64,000 bases of DNA, taken from Streptomyces zhaozhouensis. Lineage in GTDB: Bacteria; Actinomycetota; Actinomycetes; Streptomycetales; Streptomycetaceae. How positions within the stretch are numbered: position 1 is the stretch's first letter; every line of letters begins with the position of its first letter. The position numbers and the translations under genes were made by a program. This document shows positions 42,734 to 50,533 of this stretch, one piece after another. The notes beneath the pieces are model-generated. The model searched no databases. It saw only the letters and a list, made by a program, of their open reading frames with translations, and was not told the DNA's origin. Where the stretch lies: the NCBI RefSeq assembly GCF_900230195.1, contig NZ_OCNE01000013.1:146064-210063 (forward strand), given 5' to 3'.

Positions 42734-43039
42734 ATGGCGCCACGGCCGTTGAACGAGACACAGATCGGTGAGGTGCTCGGCGGGTTGCCGGGCTGGTCGT
42801 TCGGCGAGGACCGGCTGGTGCGCCAGTACCGGCTGGACGGGCACCTGGAGGCGGTGGCGCTGCTGGTGCACATCGCCACCCTCCAGGAGCGGCTGGACCA
42901 CCACGCCGACCTCACCGTGACGTACGACAGCCTCGGCGTCTCGGTCAACACGCACAGCGTCGGCGGCAAGGTCACCGAGCTGGACACCCAACTGGCCACC
43001 CGCATCGAGGAGATCGCCGCCGGGCACGGCGCGCGCTGA
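42734..43039 (+). CDS. pterin-4a-carbinolamine dehydratase
   Basis: A 101-residue pterin-4a-carbinolamine dehydratase, which dehydrates the hydroxylated tetrahydropterin formed by aromatic amino acid hydroxylases. The signature is present: LDHHADLTVTYDSLGVSVNT near residues 54-73 with the His-His pair, then H75 and an Asp. The length is that of the family. In bacteria it can also act in molybdopterin metabolism or as a co-regulator. The ATG follows AGGAGGGCC. No hydroxylase gene is adjacent. Confidence 0.9.
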   Translation: MAPRPLNETQIGEVLGGLPGWSFGEDRLVRQYRLDGHLEAVALLVHIATLQERLDHHADLTVTYDSLGVSVNTHSVGGKVTELDTQLATRIEEIAAGHGAR

Positions 43040-43046
43040 ACGCGGG

Positions 43047-43088
43047 GACGCGGCGGGCCGCCCCCGGTGTGAGAGGGGCGGCCCGCCG
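43047..43088. terminator. strong convergent terminator
   Basis: Sixteen-base perfect arms (CGCGGCGGGCCGCCCC and its complement) with a ten-base loop lie eight bases after the pterin dehydratase stop. They face the fasciclin gene stop at 43148. Confidence 0.85.
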
Positions 43089-43147
43089 CGCGTTCTGCCC
43101 GGCCGCTCAGTCGTCCAGCCGTTCAGCCGTTCACCGTGCGGGACGGT

Positions 43148-43846
43148 TCACTGGGGCATCAGCACGCCGTCGATCAGGTAGACGGTGGCGTTGGCGGTCT
43201 GGACGTTGCCGCAGACCACCGAGGCGTCGTTGACCTGCCAGGACTCACCCTCGTCGCTGACGGCCACGGTCCCGCCCTGGAGCGTCTCGACGTCGCCCTC
43301 AGTCAGGTCCTCGGGCGCCAGCCGCTGGGGCACCACGTGGTAGGTGAGCACGTCGGTCAGCGCCGCCTCGTCGGCCAGCAGCGCGTCCAGGTCCTCCTGG
43401 GCGATGCCGGCGAACGCGTCGTTGACCGGTGCGAACACCGTCAGGTCCTCCGTGGTGTTGAGCGTGTCACCGAGGCCGGCCGCCTCGACGGCGCTGACCA
43501 GCGTGGACAGTTCGGGGTTGTTGCCGGCGGCGGTGGCGACCGGGTCCTGGGCCATCCCGTCGAAGCTGCCGGCGCCGTCCTCCGGCACGGCGGAGCAGGC
43601 GGGACCGAACGGCTCGGCGGCCATGTCGCCGGAGCCGTCCTCCATTCCGCCGTCCTCGTCCGTGCCGTCGTCCACGCCGTCCTCGGCGCCGCCTTCGGAC
43701 TCCTCCTCGGGCGCGCTCTCCTCGCTGCTCTCGTTCTGGTCCGAGTCGTCGTCGGAGGAACAGGCGGCGAGCCCCATCGGCAGCGCGGCGACGGCCACCA
43801 GGGCGACGGCGGTGCGGCGGACGCGGTTCACTCGGGTGATACGCAT
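43148..43846 (-). CDS. fasciclin-domain lipoprotein (MPT83/MPT70-like)
   Basis: A 232-residue exported protein. The signal peptide ends with the lipobox LAAC (Cys29). A highly acidic Ser/Glu/Asp/Gly linker covers residues about 30-80 and one FAS1 domain covers about 95-232 (TLVSAVEAAGLGDTL; TVFAPVNDAFAGI; LTYHVVPQRL; VYLIDGVLMPQ). It resembles mycobacterial MPT83/MPT70. It is close to a molybdopterin oxidoreductase and a SigK/RskA-like pair, the same grouping as in mycobacteria, so it is probably part of that sigma regulon. The ATG at 43846 has GGGAG upstream. Confidence 0.88.
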   Translation of the reverse strand: MRITRVNRVRRTAVALVAVAALPMGLAACSSDDDSDQNESSEESAPEEESEGGAEDGVDDGTDEDGGMEDGSGDMAAEPFGPACSAVPEDGAGSFDGMAQDPVATAAGNNPELSTLVSAVEAAGLGDTLNTTEDLTVFAPVNDAFAGIAQEDLDALLADEAALTDVLTYHVVPQRLAPEDLTEGDVETLQGGTVAVSDEGESWQVNDASVVCGNVQTANATVYLIDGVLMPQ

Positions 43847-43861
43847 GGGGGTTAACTCCCT

Positions 43862-43940
43862 TGTCGACAAAGCTGTCGGTAGTTGTCTCGGGTTGTTGTC
43901 GAGTTATCGATTGCTGTCAGCGGTTGTCGGCGGTTGTCGC
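43862..43940. repeat. cluster of TGTCG-type short repeats upstream of the fasciclin gene
   Basis: TGTC occurs seven times in about 75 bases (near 43862, 43874, 43882, 43895, 43914, 43924 and 43934), often as GTTGTCGG. Spacing is irregular. The block fills the gap between the fasciclin start (43846) and the oxidoreductase stop (43953). It could be a repeated protein-binding half-site or a promoter-linked array; no standard promoter is clear. Confidence 0.5.
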
Positions 43941-43952
43941 CGCGCGGAGCGG

Positions 43953-45515
43953 TCAGTCCACCCGGACCACCACCGAGTGCCGTCCCGTGGCGCCGTCGGG
44001 CACCGTGCCGACGCGGTCGGCGGTCTGGGTCTCGCCGCCCCGGTCGGTGGCGCGCACCTCGACCCGGTGGGTGCCGGGCGCCGGCGTCCAGCGCCAGTGC
44101 CACTGGCGCCAGGTGTCGACCGAGTCCTCCTCGGCCAACTCGGCCTCCTCCCACGGCCCGTCGTCGACCCGCACCTCGACCCGGTCGATCCCGGTGTGCT
44201 GTGCCCACGCGACACCGGCCACGGCTACCGGCTCGCCGGCGCGCGGGCGGTCGACGGCGCGCGGGGTGTCGATCCGGGACTGGGTCTTGATCGGCGCCTC
44301 CCTCGCCCAGTCGCGCCTGACCCAGTACGGGTCGAACGCCTCGAAGGTGGTCAGCTCCAGCTCCTCCAGCCACTTGCAGGCCGAGACGTAGCCGTAGAGC
44401 CCCGGCACCACCATCCGCACCGGGTAGCCGCGGTCGAGCGGCAGCGGCTCGCCGTTCATGCCGACCGCCAGCAGCGCGTCCCTGCCGTCGAGCACGGCGG
44501 CCAACGGGGTGCCCAGCGTCATGCCGTCCACCGAGCGGGCCACCAACTGGTCGGCCTCGCCGCCCTGTTCCGGAGAGCGCACACCGGCCTCCGCGAGCAG
44601 CTCGGCCAACGGGACGCCCAGCCAGGTCGCGTTGCCCACGTACGGGCCGCCGACCTCGTTGGAGACGCAGGTCAGCGTGATCCGCCGCTCCACCAGGCCG
44701 CGCGCCAGCAACTGCTCGAAGTCCAGCTCCAGCGGACGCGCCACGCCGAGGCCGTGCAGCCGCAGCCGCCAGGACGACACGTCCACGCGGGGTACCCGCA
44801 ACGCGGTGTCGACCCGGTAGAAGTCGCCGTTGGGAGTCTGGAACGGTGCCACGCCCGGCACGTCGAGCGCGGCGCCGTCCGGCAGCGGCGGCGCGGGCGA
44901 GACCGGCTCGGGAAGGCGCAACGCCGCCCGCTCGGCGGCGACCTCGGCGGCGTCCGCCGCGTTCCGCCACCGGGCGACCAGCCCCGCCGTCAGCGAACCG
45001 GCCACCAGCGCGCCGGCCGTGGCCAGGAACCGCCGTCGGCCGCCCCCCGGGGTGAACACCCCGGAGCCGCCAGGCCGTTCCAGCCAACCGACGAGCACGA
45101 AGAGCACCGCGCCCGCCACCGCGCCGGCCAGCAGCGCCGGCAGGAAGTCCCCGCCGCCCGCGTCCGGCCGCTCGGCGGCGGCCAGCGCGCCGACCCCGCC
45201 CATCGCCAGCGCGCCCACCGCGACCAGCCGCCGCCAGCGCAGCGCCAGCACCCCGGCCACGGCGGCCAGCAGCGCCAGCACCGTCAGGATGCCGAGCCGC
45301 AGCACCAGTTTGTCCTGGTCGCCGAAGGCGCGGATCGCCCAGTCCTTCACGGGCGCCGGCGTGCGGTCGATCGCCGCGCCGCCCACCGCGGTGACCGGAC
45401 CGGCCTCCCGCCGCACCGCCAGCACGGCCAGCGCCTCGGCGGCGGCCAGCGCGGCGACCACGGCCAGCAGCCCGGTCAGCGCGGCGAGCGCGCCCTGTCT
45501 CCCTCGGTCTCTCAC
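43953..45515 (-). CDS. membrane-anchored molybdopterin-dependent oxidoreductase (sulfite oxidase fold)
   Basis: A 520-residue protein. The first 150 residues hold about four membrane helices, then a FLATAGALVAGSLTAGLVA helix. The periplasmic part is a sulfite-oxidase-type molybdopterin domain (about 215-410) with the Mo-ligating Cys283 in ITLTCVSNEVGG, followed by the Mo-co dimerisation domain (about 420-515). It could be a sulfite- or methionine-sulfoxide-type reductase. GTG 45515 has an AGGGG nearby; the start is not certain because the frame extends further upstream. It lies between SigK/RskA-like genes and the fasciclin lipoprotein. Confidence 0.86.
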   Translation of the reverse strand: MRDRGRQGALAALTGLLAVVAALAAAEALAVLAVRREAGPVTAVGGAAIDRTPAPVKDWAIRAFGDQDKLVLRLGILTVLALLAAVAGVLALRWRRLVAVGALAMGGVGALAAAERPDAGGGDFLPALLAGAVAGAVLFVLVGWLERPGGSGVFTPGGGRRRFLATAGALVAGSLTAGLVARWRNAADAAEVAAERAALRLPEPVSPAPPLPDGAALDVPGVAPFQTPNGDFYRVDTALRVPRVDVSSWRLRLHGLGVARPLELDFEQLLARGLVERRITLTCVSNEVGGPYVGNATWLGVPLAELLAEAGVRSPEQGGEADQLVARSVDGMTLGTPLAAVLDGRDALLAVGMNGEPLPLDRGYPVRMVVPGLYGYVSACKWLEELELTTFEAFDPYWVRRDWAREAPIKTQSRIDTPRAVDRPRAGEPVAVAGVAWAQHTGIDRVEVRVDDGPWEEAELAEEDSVDTWRQWHWRWTPAPGTHRVEVRATDRGGETQTADRVGTVPDGATGRHSVVVRVD

Positions 45516-45903
45516 ACCCCTGCTTCGTGGGCGGGGGCGGTGCGGATGGGGTCGGAGGGAAAGAAAAAGAACTCTCCTCGCGGACCCATCCGCCGCGCCT
45601 CCGGCACCGAACATCCGGGGAGCGCCCCGCCGTGGGCGGGAGGGGGCGTGGCGGGGCGACGGCCCGCGCCGGTGCCTGCCGGCCGAGATCCGGCGCGGCC
45701 CGGTCGCCCTCCTCGCCGAACGCGGCGGACCCGTCCCCGGGGGCGGGCGCGGGAGCTCGCCCGCGCCCGGGTCCCCGGCCCCGTCCTCACCCCGCTGACC
45801 GTCTGCCGGTGCCACCGCGCCGACGCCGTTCTCGCCGGCGTGGTCGCCACGGCGCACCACACCTATCGGCCGGCGACGCCCTGTTCAGCCGGCGACGCCC
45901 TGT
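45516..45903. other. 388-base gap with a 19-bp tandem duplication at its end
   Basis: No gene is supported. A 19-base unit (GCCGGCGACGCCCTGTTCA) is present at 45869-45887 and 45888-45906, followed by a partial third copy to 45914. The second copy contains the stop codon of the anti-sigma gene on the minus strand, so the duplication copied the C-terminal end and stop. A promoter for the oxidoreductase could lie near 45530-45600, but no clear consensus is seen. Confidence 0.55.
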
Positions 45904-46641
45904 TCAGCCGGCGAACTCCATCACCGCCAGCGGCTCGGACGTCGGCTGCGGGGAGCCGCCGGCCGGTTCGACGGTGATGCCCATGCCGGTGGCCTCGTCG
46001 AGCCGACCGTCCATCAGCATCGCCTGCTCGTCGGCGCCCGCCTCCAGCAGGCCGGCCGGCCGCATCGCGCCGTGGTCGTCGAACCACAGCTGGTAGACCC
46101 GCCCCTCCGGCGGCGCGGGCAGCCCAGAGGCGAGGAACGCCACCCGGTCGTGGCCTGGGGAGACCACCACCGTCGCCGAGCCTCCGCCCGGCACCGCGCC
46201 CGTCGTCATCCGCGCGTCCGGCGCGGAGAGCACGGCCGTCAGCTCCTCCGCCAGGCGTTCGGCCCTGGCCTCCCGTTCGCGCGCCTGCTCGGCGCTGTGC
46301 CACTGCCACGCCGTGGTGCCGCCCAGCAGCAGCGCCGCGAGGCTCGCGGCCAGCGCCAGCGGCGGCAGCCCGCGGACGGCGCGCCGCACCGCGCCGCGCG
46401 GCGGCTCCTGGCGGACCGTGCCGATTCGCTCCAGCACCGCACGCCGCATCGCCGGCGGCGGCGCGGTGCTCATCGCGGCGCCCAACCGGGCGGCCGTCTC
46501 GGTGAGTTCGGCGACCTCGCGGGCGCAGGACGCGCACCGTTCCAGATGCCGCTCGAAGCCGCGCCGCTCGTCCTCGGGCACGGCGTTCACGGCGTAGGCG
46601 CCGCTGAGCGTGTGCGGTTCGACATCGTGCGCGGTGTTCAC
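45904..46641 (-). CDS. rskA: anti-sigma factor (RskA-like, zinc-finger type)
   Basis: A 245-residue single-pass membrane anti-sigma factor. The cytoplasmic N-terminus has an HCC zinc-binding motif (HTLSGAYAVNAV, HLERCASCARE, residues about 10-45), a transmembrane helix (LALAASLAALLLG, near 95-108) and an extracytoplasmic RskA domain (SATVVVSPGHDRVAFLASGL; VYQLWFDDHGAMRPAG). It would hold the SigK-like factor at the membrane until signalled proteolysis. Its GTG start overlaps the sigma-factor stop by four bases, so the pair is co-translated. Confidence 0.87.
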   Translation of the reverse strand: MNTAHDVEPHTLSGAYAVNAVPEDERRGFERHLERCASCAREVAELTETAARLGAAMSTAPPPAMRRAVLERIGTVRQEPPRGAVRRAVRGLPPLALAASLAALLLGGTTAWQWHSAEQAREREARAERLAEELTAVLSAPDARMTTGAVPGGGSATVVVSPGHDRVAFLASGLPAPPEGRVYQLWFDDHGAMRPAGLLEAGADEQAMLMDGRLDEATGMGITVEPAGGSPQPTSEPLAVMEFAG

Positions 46642-47222
46642 GCCGTCACCCCCAGGCAGTCCCGCAGCCGGATCAGTCCGTCGCGCAGCCGTGTCTTGAC
46701 CGTGCCGAGCGGCAACGACAGCAGCTCGGCGACCTCGCGGTAGGTCAGCCCCCGGTAGTAGGCCAGGGTCACCGACTCCCGCTGGCGCGGCGTGAGTCCG
46801 TCGACGCAGCGCCGCACCTGTTCCCGTTCCAGCCGCGTCTCGACCTGCTCCGTCACCTCGTCGAACGGCGGGGTCCGATCCAGCAGCGCGGCCCTGTGCT
46901 CGCGGTCGGTGGCGGCCTGCGCGGAACGCACCCGGTCCACCGCCCTGCGGTGCGCGATGGTCATCACCCACGCCATCGCCGAGCCGCGCTCCCGGCGGTA
47001 GCGCGGCGCCTGCCGCCAGACCTCGACCAGCACGTCCTGGGCGACCTCCTCCGACTGCGCGGGGTCGCGCAGCACGCCGCGCACCAGCCCCAGCACGGGG
47101 CCGGCGACGGCGTCGTAGACGGCGGCGAACGCCTCATGGTCGCCCTTGGCGACCTCGCCGAGCAGCGTGGCGAGCTCGGGCGTCCGGGGCTGCTCCTGCC
47201 CGATCCTGGCCGGTCGTCTCAC
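46638..47222 (-). CDS. sigK: ECF RNA polymerase sigma factor, SigK-like
   Basis: A 194-residue ECF sigma factor. Sigma region 2 covers about residues 25-95 (LRDPAQSEEVAQDVLVEVWR; RYRRERGSAMAWVMTIAHRR) and region 4 covers about 130-190 (LTPRQRESVTLAYYRGLTYR, EVAELLSLPLGTVKTRLRDG). The order sigma, RskA-like anti-sigma, molybdopterin oxidoreductase, fasciclin protein matches the mycobacterial SigK system. No SigK-type promoter (CCATCC and CCGAAT-like in mycobacteria) was found by eye before any of these genes. ATG 47222 is the start. Confidence 0.88.
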   Translation of the reverse strand: MRRPARIGQEQPRTPELATLLGEVAKGDHEAFAAVYDAVAGPVLGLVRGVLRDPAQSEEVAQDVLVEVWRQAPRYRRERGSAMAWVMTIAHRRAVDRVRSAQAATDREHRAALLDRTPPFDEVTEQVETRLEREQVRRCVDGLTPRQRESVTLAYYRGLTYREVAELLSLPLGTVKTRLRDGLIRLRDCLGVTA

Positions 47223-47402
47223 CGCGCCGCACCTCCGCGGCGCACGCGCCGGGCAGGGCGGGGCGGGTTGGGTGGCTCGGACGTCATGGGTCCTCCGGGG
47301 TCGGGCGGCAGGCGTTCGCTCCCCTCATTCGTCGCCGGGGCCCTCCCGGATGGGTCGGTCCGCCCACGTGGGTTGTCGGGTGCGCCCCGGTGTGTGGTCG
47401 CT

Positions 47403-47464
47403 CGCGCGGTTCCCCGCGCCCCTGTGCTGCCGGTGGGCGGCTTGGGGGCGCGGGGAACCGCGCG
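47403..47464 (-). terminator. 20-bp stem terminator after the aldo/keto reductase
   Basis: Perfect 20-base arms (CGCGCGGTTCCCCGCGCCCC at 47403-47422, its complement at 47445-47464) with a 22-base loop. This GTTCCCCGCGCCCC motif is a widely repeated Streptomyces intergenic stem. It lies in the 323-base gap 47223-47545 between the aldo/keto reductase stop and the sigma gene start; no other feature is visible there. Confidence 0.85.
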
Positions 47465-47545
47465 GTGCGTCCGTGGCGGGTGGCAGACGACTACGGTGCC
47501 GCACCGGCAAGGCGGGTTGTCGTCCTCGGCCCGCCCCGGAGGGGC

Positions 47546-48388
47546 TCAGCGCCAGTTGGCCTCGTCCGGGTCGGTGCCGACCCGGTGCGGGGTGTCGAGG
47601 GCCGCGACGGCCGCGAGGTCCTCGTCGTCCAGCGAGAAGCCGAAGACGTCGAAGTTCTCCGTGATCCTGGAGGGCGTCACCGACTTCGGGATCACCACGT
47701 TGTCCAGCTGGAGGTGCCAGCGCAGCACCACCTGCGCCGGGGTGCGGCCGTGCTTGTCGGCGATCCGCCGCAGCTCGGGGTCGTCGAGCAGGCCCTTGCC
47801 CGAGCCCAGCGGGGAGTACGCCTCGGTGAGGATGCCCAGCTCGCGGTGGAGCGCGCGGGACTCGTCCTGCTGGAAGTTCGGGTGCAGCTCGATCTGGTTG
47901 AGCGCGGGAACGATCTCCGTCTCGTCCAGCAGCCGGCGCAGGTGCGGCGGCTTGAAGTTGGAGACGCCGATCGCGCGCGCCCGGCCGTCGGCCAGGATCT
48001 TCTCCAGGGCCTTCCAGCTCTCGACGTACAGGTCGTGCGCGGGCGCCGGCCAGTGGATCAGATAGAGGTCGACATACTCCAGGCCCAGCTTGGCGAGCGA
48101 GGTGTCGAACGCGGCCAGCGCCGTGTCGTAGCCCTGGTCGGTGTTCCACAGCTTGGTGGTGACGAACAGCTCCTCGCGCGGCAGCCCCGAGGTGGCCAGC
48201 GCGCGGCCGGTGCCCTCCTCGTTGCCGTAGACGGCGGCGGTGTCGATGCTGCGGTACCCGGCGGCCAGCGCCTGGCTCACCGCGACCTCGGCCTGGTCGT
48301 CGGGGACCTGCCAGACGCCGAAGCCCAGCTGGGGCATCCGGACGCCGTTGTTGAGAGTGACTTCGGGGACGGGGACGCTGCTACTCAC
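47546..48388 (-). CDS. aldo/keto reductase
   Basis: A 280-residue AKR with the family pattern: LNNGVRMPQLGFGVWQV at the N-terminus, SIDTAAVYGNE near residues 45-55 (Asp and Tyr of the tetrad), TTKLWN near 78 (Lys), LIHWPAP near 110 (His), and IPKSVTPSRITENFDVF near 230 that binds NADPH. It should reduce aldehydes or ketones; 2,5-diketo-D-gluconate reductase is the closest named group but substrate range is broad. GTG 48388 has AGAAGGAC upstream. It is followed by a strong terminator. Confidence 0.9.
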   Translation of the reverse strand: MSSSVPVPEVTLNNGVRMPQLGFGVWQVPDDQAEVAVSQALAAGYRSIDTAAVYGNEEGTGRALATSGLPREELFVTTKLWNTDQGYDTALAAFDTSLAKLGLEYVDLYLIHWPAPAHDLYVESWKALEKILADGRARAIGVSNFKPPHLRRLLDETEIVPALNQIELHPNFQQDESRALHRELGILTEAYSPLGSGKGLLDDPELRRIADKHGRTPAQVVLRWHLQLDNVVIPKSVTPSRITENFDVFGFSLDDEDLAAVAALDTPHRVGTDPDEANWR

Positions 48389-48479
48389 GTTGCGTTTTTG
48401 TCCTTCTCTGATCAAGAGCGATCGTTTGGGGTGCCTCTCCTGGCTATCACGACCCTGCCTACCCGAACCAGGACAGGAG

Positions 48480-49361
48480 CTACCTTGTTCCCTCGGAGGC
48501 CGTGTCGGGCGACTCGTCGTCCACGAGGCCCAGACGTTCGGCGCCGCTGTACACGTTCATCGACGCGCCGCGCAGAAAGCCCACCAGGGTCATCCCCGTC
48601 TCCGCCGCCAGGTCGACCGCGAGCGCCGAGGGCGCGGAGACCGCCGCCAGCGTCGGGATCCCGGCCAGCACCGCCTTCTGGACCAGCTCGAACGAGGCCC
48701 GGCCGGAGACCAGCAGCACGGTGCCGCTCAGCGGGAGCGCCCCCGAGGTGAGGGCGTGGCCGACGATCTTGTCCACCGCGTTGTGGCGGCCCACGTCCTC
48801 CCGCACGTCCAGCAACGAGCCGTCCGCCGTGCACAGCGCCGCCGCGTGCAGTCCGCCGGTGCGGGCGAAGACGCGCTGCGCGGCACGCAGCCGGTCGGGC
48901 AGCTCGGCCAGGACCGCCGGGTCCAGGCGCGGGCCCCGCGGCAGCGGCAGAGGCCAGCGCGCGGTGGTGCGCACCGTGTCCAGCGAGACCCGGCCGCACA
49001 GCCCGCAGGACGAGTTGGTGAACACCCGGCGGTCCAGTGACACATCCGGCCCCGGAACCCCGTCGGCCAGCCGCACGTCGACCACGTTGTAGGTGTTGGC
49101 GCCGTCCGGGCCCTCGGCCCCGGCGCAGTAGGCGATCCGCGCCAGCTCGGCCGGGTCGGCCAGCACCCCCTCGCTGACCAGGAAGCCGGAGGCCAACGCG
49201 AAGTCGTCCCCCGGGGTGCGCATCGTCACCGCCAGCCGGCGCCCGTTGACCCTGATCTCCAGCGGTTCCTCGCCGACCAGGGTGTCGGCGCGCGCGGAGA
49301 CCGCGCCGTCCCTGACGCGGATGACCCGGCGACGTTCGGTGACCCGTCCCATGCCCGCCAT
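48480..49361 (-). CDS. fdhD: FdhD sulfurtransferase for formate dehydrogenase
   Basis: A 293-residue FdhD, which moves sulfur from IscS-type desulfurases onto the bis-MGD cofactor of formate dehydrogenase. The two conserved Cys are in SSCGLCGR (Cys119 and Cys122), as in the E. coli protein. FARTGGLHAAAL and VGRHNAVDKIVG near residues 165 and 190 are family blocks. The start could be ATG 49361 or 49352; neither has a strong ribosome site. No formate dehydrogenase lies nearby, so it serves a distant gene. The molybdoenzyme at 43953 does not use bis-MGD. Confidence 0.9.
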   Translation of the reverse strand: MAGMGRVTERRRVIRVRDGAVSARADTLVGEEPLEIRVNGRRLAVTMRTPGDDFALASGFLVSEGVLADPAELARIAYCAGAEGPDGANTYNVVDVRLADGVPGPDVSLDRRVFTNSSCGLCGRVSLDTVRTTARWPLPLPRGPRLDPAVLAELPDRLRAAQRVFARTGGLHAAALCTADGSLLDVREDVGRHNAVDKIVGHALTSGALPLSGTVLLVSGRASFELVQKAVLAGIPTLAAVSAPSALAVDLAAETGMTLVGFLRGASMNVYSGAERLGLVDDESPDTASEGTR

Positions 49362-49435
49362 GATGGCACCGCCACCCGCCCCGGCGGCAGCGCCCCGGCG
49401 CCGCGCCGGCGGGACACGCCGGCCCGGGTGCCGGC

Positions 49436-50149
49436 TCAGCCCCCGCCGGGCGTCGCGTCGTTCCCGTGCGGCACCGTCCGCCCGGCGTTCAGATGGTGGC
49501 CCAACGCGACCAGCGCCGCGTCCGGTTCGCCCGCCAGCAGCGCCTCCACGATCGCCAGATGCTCGGCGGCGGCACGTGCCACCCGTTCCGCCGTCAGGGG
49601 GTCCCGCGCCCGCGCCGGGCGCAGCCGGACCAGCGTGGACTCCAGCGTCTCGGTCAGCCGGGGGTTGCCGGAAGCGGCCAGCAGCGTCCGGTGGAAGTCC
49701 TCGTCGTACCGCACGAACGCGGGCCCGGGTCCGGGCGGTGCGGCGCGCAGCGCCCGCCACCGGTCCCGCAGCGCGAGCAGGGCCGCCCGATCGTGCGCCC
49801 CGGCGCGCGGGCCGGAGGCGCGCGCCACACCGCGCAGTTCGACGGTGGCCCGCAGCTCCACCAGATCCGCCAGCTCGTCCCCGCTCAGCCGGGCCGGGTA
49901 GTACCCCTCGCCGCGCCGCTCGACCAGTCCGTCGGCCGCCAGCCGCACCAGCGCCTCCCGCACCGGCGTGCGGGAGACCCCGAGCCGCGCCGCGAGCCGC
50001 ACCTCGACCAGCCGGTCGTCCGGCGCGAGCGTGCCCGACCACAGCAGGTCACGCAGGTGGAGATAGGTCTCGGCCCGGCGGTCCCGGCCGGCCCTGGCCC
50101 CGGAGACCGCGGCCGGGGGCCCCGGCGAAGCCGAAGGGGAGCCGTCCAT
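49436..50149 (-). CDS. GntR/FCD-type regulator
   Basis: A 237-residue regulator: winged helix at residues about 25-90 (YLHLRDLLWSGTLAPDDRLV, VRLAARLGVSRTPVREALVR) and an all-helical FCD domain to about 225 (LVELRATVELRGVA; FVRYDEDFHRTLLAASGNPR; HHLNAG). The His and Asp pattern suggests a metal-bound ligand site. The ATG 50149 start is 157 bases from a leader peptide in the other direction, and a palindrome at 50179-50195 lies in that gap and could be its operator. Its gene partner is unclear; it may control the sulfur unit to its right. Confidence 0.83.
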   Translation of the reverse strand: MDGSPSASPGPPAAVSGARAGRDRRAETYLHLRDLLWSGTLAPDDRLVEVRLAARLGVSRTPVREALVRLAADGLVERRGEGYYPARLSGDELADLVELRATVELRGVARASGPRAGAHDRAALLALRDRWRALRAAPPGPGPAFVRYDEDFHRTLLAASGNPRLTETLESTLVRLRPARARDPLTAERVARAAAEHLAIVEALLAGEPDAALVALGHHLNAGRTVPHGNDATPGGG

Positions 50150-50178
50150 GGGGGGCGACCCTAGGAAGCGTGTGTTAC

Positions 50179-50195
50179 CCGCGCTTTGAGCGCGG
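50179..50195. promoter_or_regulatory. palindrome between GntR gene and leader peptide
   Basis: CCGCGCT-TTG-AGCGCGG, a perfect seven-base inverted repeat with a three-base spacer, lies 30 bases upstream of the GntR ATG in the divergent region. Downstream, CCCACGCG (50218-50225) pairs with CGCGTGGG (50232-50239), and GTGGGCCGG (50235-50243) pairs with CCGGCCCAC (50253-50261); these two stems share bases and exclude each other. Confidence 0.5.
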
Positions 50196-50306
50196 ATCAC
50201 CGGCACGTTAAGCGCGCCCCACGCGTCACCGCGCGTGGGCCGGCGCGGGGGCCCGGCCCACGGACACCCGTTGACGGCGGGTCCCGGCGCTGCTGCACTG
50301 GAACGC

Positions 50307-50393
50307 GTGAAGCCCACGCGGCCACTGGTCACCCGCGACCACATCGACTTCGGTCGGGTGTGGTCCGCGGCGTGTCGCCGCGTCGCCGCCTGA
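50307..50393 (+). CDS. short leader peptide of the cysteine/sulfur attenuation type
   Basis: A 28-codon frame starting at GTG: VKPTRPLVTRDHIDFGRVWS, then AACRRVAA. It has the pattern (T/R)RxHIDxxRxxSAxC that I know from the short peptides annotated as putative leader peptides ahead of sulfur genes in Streptomyces. A Cys codon sits near the end. A strong hairpin follows 25 bases after the stop, and an LLM flavin monooxygenase starts 140 bases downstream. If ribosome stalling at the Cys codon senses cysteine supply, it would control the hairpin. The ribosome site is weak. Confidence 0.7.
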   Translation: MKPTRPLVTRDHIDFGRVWSAACRRVAA

Positions 50394-50418
50394 CCACTCC
50401 GGTCAACGAGCAGGCCAC

Positions 50419-50442
50419 GCCGGGGCGTTGAAACGCCCCGGC
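50419..50442 (+). promoter_or_regulatory. attenuator-type hairpin 1
   Basis: Ten-base perfect arms GCCGGGGCGT and ACGCCCCGGC with a TGAA loop follow the leader peptide stop by 25 bases and precede a C-rich run. It ends 91 bases before the ATG of the flavin monooxygenase at 50534, so it could terminate the transcript early. Confidence 0.7.
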
Positions 50443-50533
50443 CCCCCGCATTCCGCGCGCGCCGCCGCGCCCGCCCCGCCCCAGCTCTCGCCGCGCGTCG
50501 CCCCCGCGCCGCGGCCGAAAGGCGTGATCCCCC

